This document shows, piece after piece, positions 6,556 through 8,371 of a stretch of 8,371 nucleotides of DNA. The notes under the pieces were generated by a model. The model had not been told where the DNA came from and searched no databases. It saw only the letters and a list, made by a program, of their open reading frames with translations. How positions within the stretch are numbered: the stretch's first letter is position 1; each line of letters starts with the position of its first letter. The DNA is from Methylococcaceae bacterium (GTDB lineage: Bacteria > Pseudomonadota > Gammaproteobacteria > Methylococcales > Methylomonadaceae), in the NCBI GenBank assembly GCA_030699345.1, contig JAUYMX010000596.1:1-8371 (forward strand), in the 5' to 3' direction. The position numbers and the translations under genes are program-made.

Positions 6556-6861
6556 TTAATTCCAAGGGGCTTCATCTCCGTTATAGGCTACAAAGTTTTT
6601 ATCAGCAGCATAAGTTATTACCCCGGATGTCACAATCTTGCTTGCAGTGGTTTTATTGGCGGCGGGTGATTTTGATTTGCTGGAAATTGTTGGGGGCGAA
6701 ACGGCTACAGCGGCGTCAGCTTGCCACTTTGCAAACAGCGTAATGTCTTTATCAGCAGGGACATACCATTTCTTACTTGTTGCATCCCATCTAGCGCCAA
6801 GCGTTTTGGCTTCATCTTTTTGGGCATAAGGGACATTGAGATAGGTTTTTGTGTCGGGCAT
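6556..6861 (-). CDS. Small DUF5710 domain protein
   Basis: This is a 101-residue protein. Residues 6-47 (TYLNVPYAQKDEAKTLGARW, then a KKWYVP motif) match the DUF5710 module, which also occurs in larger plasmid and phage proteins such as TraC-type primases. A Ser/Ala/Lys/Thr-rich linker follows (about 50-80), and then a short conserved-looking tail ending in FVAYNGDEAPWN. There are no catalytic motifs, signal peptide or membrane segments. The molecular role is unknown; the company this module keeps suggests nucleic-acid or protein contacts, but that is inference. It is transcribed leftward towards the YgjP-like gene, 37 bp away from that gene's preferred start, so the two may form an operon. 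It lies next to an integrase remnant, and so may be cargo of a former island. No clear ribosome site precedes the ATG. Confidence 0.75.
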   Translation of the reverse strand: MPDTKTYLNVPYAQKDEAKTLGARWDATSKKWYVPADKDITLFAKWQADAAVAVSPPTISSKSKSPAANKTTASKIVTSGVITYAADKNFVAYNGDEAPWN

Positions 6862-6957
6862 ATTGATTAATATAAAGATGATGTTTTGTTGTTTAAGCTG
6901 CCGATTACAAAGAAAGTAGAGTCAGCGCTTTACTGAGCACAGGTTATAAGATCGTTA

Positions 6958-7209
6958 TTAATTTAACTTTGTAAGCTGTTTTTTGGCATTGTTTCTTTTA
7001 TCCCTCGCTTGCTTCAGGCTGGTATCAGGATAAGTGTCCACTGATAATGTGTTGCGTTTGCCATCGGGTCGGGTTTAGTCCCAGCGCCACCATTTTGAAT
7101 CATTCGATTTGATAAGCAGATACAAGCCGCCTTCATCAAGCAAGCGTTTGTCTTTAGATTCTGGTTTGGCGTTCTTAAGAGCGGGGTCTGTTAATAGATT
7201 TATAGCCAT
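6958..7209 (-). pseudogene. Remnant of a tyrosine recombinase (phage/island integrase), N-terminal arm-binding domain only
   Basis: Reading leftward from ATG 7209 gives MAINLLTDPALKNAKPESKD, then RLLDEGGLYLLIKSNDSKWW and RWD. A TAA stop (7077-7075) follows, and the same frame continues as TRPDGKRNTLSVDTYPDTSL, KQARDKRNNAKKQ, with a final stop at 6960-6958. This is the N-terminal DUF4102 arm-DNA-binding domain of P4-type integrases; intact relatives read WRFxYTRPDGKRxTLSLGTYPD. The stop replaces the Tyr codon, a one-base change. The core-binding and catalytic domains (R...H-x-x-R...Y) are missing entirely. With the tRNA-Leu gene 188 bp upstream, it marks an old integration event. Both parts are too short to stand out as ORFs. 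The homology is clear to me by eye, but no search was run. Confidence 0.85.
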
Positions 7210-7210
7210 T

Positions 7211-7315
7211 TGCAGTAACTCTTGTGCAGTAACAATGCAGTAACTTTTACAGTAACTTTAAAGCAACAACAAAACTTACTGCATAAAATGTCGAATGCTA
7301 TTGGATGTTACTGCA
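7211..7315. repeat. Cluster of GTTACTGCA repeats, probable integrase arm-type sites
   Basis: On the plus strand TGCAGTAAC occurs at 7211-7219, 7225-7233 and 7236-7244, with a one-mismatch copy TACAGTAAC at 7248-7256. Inverted copies lie at 7275-7283 (CTTACTGCA, one mismatch) and 7307-7315 (GTTACTGCA, exact). The cluster lies directly before the integrase remnant and between it and the tRNA, where arm-type sites for the integrase N-terminal domain are expected. The role is inferred from position and repetition; iterons or an int operator are alternatives. Confidence 0.6.
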
Positions 7316-7328
7316 TTTCGTTGGATAA

Positions 7329-7363
7329 TAAAAAACCCGCGAAGCTAGGTAACTTGCGGGTTT
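7329..7363 (-). terminator. Intrinsic terminator of the secG-tRNA-Leu transcript
   Basis: AAACCCGC (7333-7340) pairs with GCGGGTTT (7356-7363); inner bases AAG/CTT extend the stem. On the minus strand the stem runs into GGGTTTTTTATTAT. It lies 34 bp past the tRNA 3' end and before the repeat cluster. Confidence 0.8.
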
Positions 7364-7396
7364 CTGTACTTCTTTGGGTTTCTTAAAACCCCTATA

Positions 7397-7481
7397 TGGT
7401 ACCGACGGGCGGACTTGAACCGCCACGACTTGCGTCACCACCCCCTCAAGATGGCGTGTCTACCAATTTCACCACGTCGGC
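7397..7481 (-). tRNA. tRNA-Leu (anticodon GAG)
   Basis: This 85-nt gene folds as a class II tRNA: acceptor GCCGACG/CGTCGGT, anticodon stem CCATC/GGTGG with loop TTGAGGG (anticodon GAG at 7445-7447), a long variable arm GAC-GCAA-GTC, T-arm GGCGG-TTCAAGT-CCGCC, discriminator A and an encoded CCA end. It reads CUC and CUU codons. The first acceptor pair is G1-U72, where a G-C pair is usual. It starts 8 bp after the secG stop, the same arrangement as secG-leuU in E. coli, so it is probably processed from a secG-tRNA transcript. Confidence 0.95.
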
Positions 7482-7489
7482 TTCATTTT

Positions 7490-8059
7490 TTAATCAGTTT
7501 GTTTTTGAGCTTTTTTAGATTTTTCAGTCTTTTTAGGCGCTTTAGTTTCTTTGGATTTCTGCGCTGGCTTAGCTTCTTTAACTACAGCAGGTTTTTCAAT
7601 TACCTTTGGTGTACTTTCAACAGGAGCTTCTGTTTTAGCTTCTTCAGGTTGGCTAACTGCGGTATCTACCGGATTTGGCTGTATCTGTGTTTCTACGGCT
7701 GGTGTCGGCTCACTTATAGTGGCTGGCTGAGTTGGAATGTCTTCAGGGCTTTTGGGTTGAGCCGGTGCTGATATGGTTGTTATTTCATCCTGCGTTTTTG
7801 GTGCAGTAATTAAATCGTTCGCTGAGCCTCTTTGGCCATTTAAGATGGCTAGTCCTAAGCTTGTTGTGAAGAACAAGGTAGCCAAAATCGCTGTGGAGCG
7901 TGATAAAAATGAAGCGGCGCCCTGAGCACCAAAAACAGAGGAAGATGAGCCGGTGCCAAATGCAGCACCTGCGTCTGCGCCTTTACCTTGTTGCATAAGT
8001 ATCAAACCAACAACACCTAATCCCAACAACCCATGAATAACAATGATTACTTGATACAT
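7490..8059 (-). CDS. secG: SecG, protein-export membrane subunit, with long charged tail
   Basis: SecG is the small third subunit of the SecYEG inner-membrane translocon and aids SecA-driven export. I place the start at ATG 8059 because MYQVIIVIHGLLGLGVVGLI matches the usual SecG N-terminus; an in-frame ATG at 8113 would add 18 atypical residues and lie upstream of the likely promoter. Two membrane segments are seen (about residues 2-22 and 54-72) with the conserved LMQQGKGADAGAAFGTGSS loop between them. The 189-residue length exceeds E. coli SecG (110). The extra part (about 85-189) is a low-complexity Pro/Glu/Thr/Ala stretch ending in a strongly Lys-rich tail (KSKETKAPKKTEKSKKAQKQ), expected to be disordered. 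The neighbours glmM upstream and tRNA-Leu downstream are the classical context. Confidence 0.93.
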   Translation of the reverse strand: MYQVIIVIHGLLGLGVVGLILMQQGKGADAGAAFGTGSSSSVFGAQGAASFLSRSTAILATLFFTTSLGLAILNGQRGSANDLITAPKTQDEITTISAPAQPKSPEDIPTQPATISEPTPAVETQIQPNPVDTAVSQPEEAKTEAPVESTPKVIEKPAVVKEAKPAQKSKETKAPKKTEKSKKAQKQTD

Positions 8060-8087
8060 AGCAAGGTCTAAACTTTTTCCAATCCAA

Positions 8088-8116
8088 ATTATAAATCTGC
8101 ATGGGTAGCGCATTAA
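8088..8116 (-). promoter_or_regulatory. Possible secG promoter
   Basis: A perfect -10 box TATAAT lies at 8093-8088 on the minus strand. A weak -35 (TTAATG, 8116-8111, 3 of 6) is 17 bp upstream. Transcription would start near 8081, about 22 nt before the preferred secG start. The rest of the 183-bp glmM-secG gap shows only a weak 5-bp stem (8155-8170) and no gene; tpiA, often found here in other bacteria, is absent. Confidence 0.4.
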
Positions 8117-8242
8117 TGTTGCGAAAATCTACCCGTTGATTGCTAAAAATCAGTGACGTTACATTACGTCTTTATTGCACGTAACACCAATTGTGCCAAC
8201 TGAATTTAAGAGCGCGTATAGTATATGCTTACCTCCCTTTGT

Positions 8243-8371
8243 TCAAGCGCCTATTGCTTTCCTGACCTCTTCAGCCAATTGATTGGCGTAGCTTTTAACT
8301 GATTCTTGATCTTGTCCTTCAACCATTACTCGAATTAACGGCTCTGTGCCAGATGCTCTAAGTAATACTCG
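8243..8371 (-). CDS. glmM: Phosphoglucosamine mutase GlmM, C-terminal end only
   Basis: The last 42 codons read RVLLRASGTEPLIRVMVEGQ, then DQESVKSYANQLAEEVRKAI, GA and stop. RxSGTEPxxRVMVE is the phosphate-binding loop of domain 4 in the alpha-D-phosphohexomutase family. Its place just upstream of secG identifies GlmM, which converts glucosamine-6-phosphate to glucosamine-1-phosphate for UDP-GlcNAc synthesis. The gene continues beyond the right edge, so catalytic Ser and metal motifs are not visible. Other hexomutases share the loop, but the context and the EPLIRVMVEG wording favour GlmM. Confidence 0.93.
   Translation of the reverse strand, partial: RVLLRASGTEPLIRVMVEGQDQESVKSYANQLAEEVRKAIGA

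Noticed and set aside
6575..6575. Upstream ATG as start of the YgjP-like protein (186 residues)
   Set aside because: The extra 19 residues do not look like the family and overlap the DUF5710 gene; kept only as an alternative.
7211..7315. CRISPR array or plasmid origin iterons
   Set aside because: The repeats are only 9 bp with uneven short spacing and mixed orientation; there is no Cas or Rep gene, and the integrase context explains them better.
7304..7316. Possible further copy of the element end near GGATGTTACTGCA
   Set aside because: It resembles the terminal repeat TGATGTTACGCA only with an inserted base and belongs to the GTTACTGCA series.
7397..7420. Second copy of the tRNA 3' end (attR) within the window
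   Set aside because: I searched by eye for the GTACCGACGGGCGG sequence elsewhere and found none; the other island end must be outside or lost.
8113..8113. Upstream ATG as start of SecG (207 residues)
   Set aside because: SecG proteins begin at the MYxVIxVxH segment, and the extra residues would need transcription from upstream of the TATAAT box.
8155..8185. Terminator after glmM
   Set aside because: GACGT/ACGTC is a 5-bp stem with only a weak, separated T-run; not strong enough to call.

Overview
The window looks like chromosomal DNA of a gammaproteobacterium of moderate G+C. The best anchor is the right end, all read leftwards: the end of glmM, then secG, then tRNA-Leu(GAG). This is the same order as glmM-secG-leuU in Escherichia coli. 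Codon use, a Pseudomonas-type REP hairpin and a dispersed structured repeat that I associate from memory with methanotroph genomes (Methylomonas/Methylobacter type) suggest Methylococcales. That last step is recollection and inference, not proof.

Left block (1-1848, minus strand): a MauG/CcpA-type di-haem cytochrome c peroxidase runs off the left edge. Upstream of it, behind two tandem terminators, lies a lipoprotein of the DUF1264/OBAP family. The peroxidase carries the most striking feature of the window. A roughly 377-bp MITE-like element with 12-bp terminal inverted repeats sits inside the signal-peptide codons, flanked by an imperfect 10-bp target duplication. Removing the element plus one duplication restores a normal leader (MRRLLTLLIGLSFSGVTWA). 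The 387-bp insertion is a multiple of three and has no stop in this frame, so the gene still reads as one ORF although its export signal is now internal.

Middle block (about 2000-5890, plus strand): a sigma70-like promoter precedes a two-gene unit. The first gene encodes a diguanylate cyclase with an intact GGEEF active site and I-site. The second, 18 bp on, encodes a four-part Pat-type protein (CoA-binding, CoA-ligase, ATP-grasp and GNAT acetyltransferase). This suggests c-di-GMP signalling and protein lysine acetylation are made together. Phased TGAAAC repeats upstream of the promoter may be an operator. A REP hairpin follows the second gene.

Right block (6015-7397, minus strand): a YgjP-like zinc metallopeptidase and a small DUF5710 protein. 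Next comes a previously hidden remnant of a tyrosine-recombinase gene (N-terminal arm-binding domain only, with an internal stop), which sits behind a cluster of GTTACTGCA repeats next to the tRNA-Leu(GAG) 3' end. I read this as the int end of a decayed genomic island or prophage integrated at the tRNA gene. secG (with an unusually long charged tail) and the partial glmM complete the housekeeping core.
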